Shown: piece by piece, positions 6,264-6,834 of the stretch
Layout: each line of letters begins with the position of its first letter
Position numbering within the stretch: the first letter of the stretch is position 1
Assembly (NCBI GenBank): GCA_021163905.1
Contig: JAGGTG010000046.1
Coordinates: 1-6,834, forward strand
DNA length: 6,834 nt
Direction: 5' to 3'
From: Candidatus Aerophobota bacterium
GTDB lineage: Bacteria; Aerophobota; Aerophobia; Aerophobales; B3-G15
Translations under genes and position numbers: made by a program
The notes under the pieces: model-generated
Told to the model about the DNA's origin: nothing
What the model saw: the letters and a program-made list of their open reading frames with translations, nothing else
Databases searched by the model: none

Positions 6264-6834
6264 TTTTGATATCCTGTTTTGTATAGAGCCAGCATGCAAC
6301 ATAGTGATCTGGCTCAAGCATGGTAAATGGAGGTTTTTTTCGGGAGCAAATTGGCATGGCATTATCGCAACGTGGATGGAAGCGACACCCTGAAGGAACT
6401 GCTGTGTAGTCAGGTACTGTTCCCCGAATCCCCTCAGCAATCTCACCGCCGGTTAGATGGGGAACAGAGGCAAGGAGCCCCCGTGTATAGGGATGCTTTG
6501 GATTCTCAAAGAGAAAACCTGTTGGTGCTGTTTCTACAACCTGCCCAGCGTACATAATATAAACCCGTTCGGTCATTTCCTGTATAACTCCAAGGTTATG
6601 GGTAATAAGCAATACGGATATTCTACGAGTTTTAACAAGATCTCTTAGTAGGTCCAGGATCTGGGCTTGAATTGTCACATCAAGAGCAGTCCCGGGCTCA
6701 TCAGCGATGAGAAAATCTGGCTCATTAACAAGAGCCATTGCAATTAATACTCTCTGACGCATTCCTCCACTTAACTCCAGGGGATAGTTATTCATGATTC
6801 GTTCCGGATCTGGAAGTCTAACATCCTTTAATGC
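6256..6834 (-). CDS. oppD: oligopeptide/dipeptide-type ABC transporter ATPase, OppD/DppD subfamily (N-terminal half missing)
   Basis: Partner ATPase of OppF. Only the last 192 residues are in the window; the frame runs off the right edge, so Walker A and the Q-loop are not visible. The Met at 6795 is internal. Present are the signature LSGGMRQRV, Walker B with the sequence LIADEPGTALDV, H-loop ITHNLGV, and the OppD C-terminal domain including HPYTRGLL and four cysteines spanning 6387-6292, in the same CxFxPRC-C-C arrangement as OppF. Two small departures from the usual family text are Gly in DEPGTALD, where Thr is common, and Asn after the H-loop His, where Asp is common; the catalytic Glu and His themselves are kept. 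Its stop codon overlaps the start of oppF by 8 bases. The permease and binding-protein genes would be expected upstream, beyond 6834. Confidence 0.93.
   Translation of the reverse strand, partial: ALKDVRLPDPERIMNNYPLELSGGMRQRVLIAMALVNEPDFLIADEPGTALDVTIQAQILDLLRDLVKTRRISVLLITHNLGVIQEMTERVYIMYAGQVVETAPTGFLFENPKHPYTRGLLASVPHLTGGEIAEGIRGTVPDYTAVPSGCRFHPRCDNAMPICSRKKPPFTMLEPDHYVACWLYTKQDIKNG
6272..6275 (-). promoter_or_regulatory. ribosome binding site of oppF, inside oppD
   Basis: AGGA on the minus strand, 8 bases before the ATG at 6263 and within the last codons of oppD. It decides between this start and in-frame Met codons further upstream, up to 6446, all of which lie inside oppD coding sequence. 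Confidence 0.65.

Noticed and set aside
5199..6446. Longer OppF starting at 6446
   Set aside because: The extra 61 residues lie entirely in oppD coding sequence in another frame and do not resemble an ABC domain; the ATG at 6263 has a ribosome binding site and fits the family start.
6256..6795. Separate short protein starting at the Met at 6795
   Set aside because: The codons upstream to 6834 continue the OppD sequence into the signature region, so this Met is internal and the gene is cut by the window edge, not naturally truncated.
1..6834. Mobile elements, CRISPR arrays, tRNA or rRNA genes, riboswitches, long repeats
   Set aside because: Almost all bases lie in intact protein genes; no repeated blocks, terminal inverted repeats, cloverleaf or structured leader regions were seen. 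The promoters of both operons lie outside the window.

Overview
The window is bacterial chromosomal DNA, AT-rich (roughly 40% GC by eye), with closely packed genes and good Shine-Dalgarno sites. It holds two operon fragments that face each other. I see no RNA gene, insertion sequence, CRISPR array or phage gene, and every reading frame looks intact. The organism cannot be named from this alone. The FtsH sequence, the long Firmicutes-style FolP, the presence of RuvC and the Opp-type transporter together suggest an anaerobic, possibly deep-branching bacterium (Atribacterota-, Thermotogae- or Clostridia-like). That placement is a weak inference.

Left half, plus strand (2-3344): a housekeeping operon. 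It starts inside ftsH, whose 5' end lies outside the window, and continues with folP (dihydropteroate synthase with an extra N-terminal domain of about 115 residues) and ruvC (Holliday-junction resolvase). ftsH and folP overlap by 44 bases, and folP and ruvC are 3 bases apart, so the three are almost certainly co-transcribed. ruvA and ruvB do not follow ruvC; a convergent gene does.

Junction (3345-3384): 40 bases separate the two convergent stop codons, with no convincing intrinsic terminator.

Right half, minus strand (6834 down to 3385): a catabolic and uptake operon read leftward. In transcription order it has the 3' part of oppD (N-terminal half outside the window), oppF, a DUF917 / S-methyl-thiohydantoin-desulfurase-family protein, and an Asp/Glu/hydantoin-racemase-family protein. 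The first three are joined by overlaps of 8 and 4 bases, and 21 bases separate the last two. The likely theme is import of a peptide-like or hydantoin-like compound by an Opp/Dpp ABC transporter, followed by intracellular processing of a five-membered-ring or amino-acid derivative. The substrate is not known. The permeases, binding protein and any hydantoinase would lie beyond position 6834.

The most interesting points are the transporter-DUF917-racemase linkage, the N-terminal extension of FolP, the paired four-cysteine motifs in both transporter ATPases, and the isolated ruvC in an ftsH-folP context.
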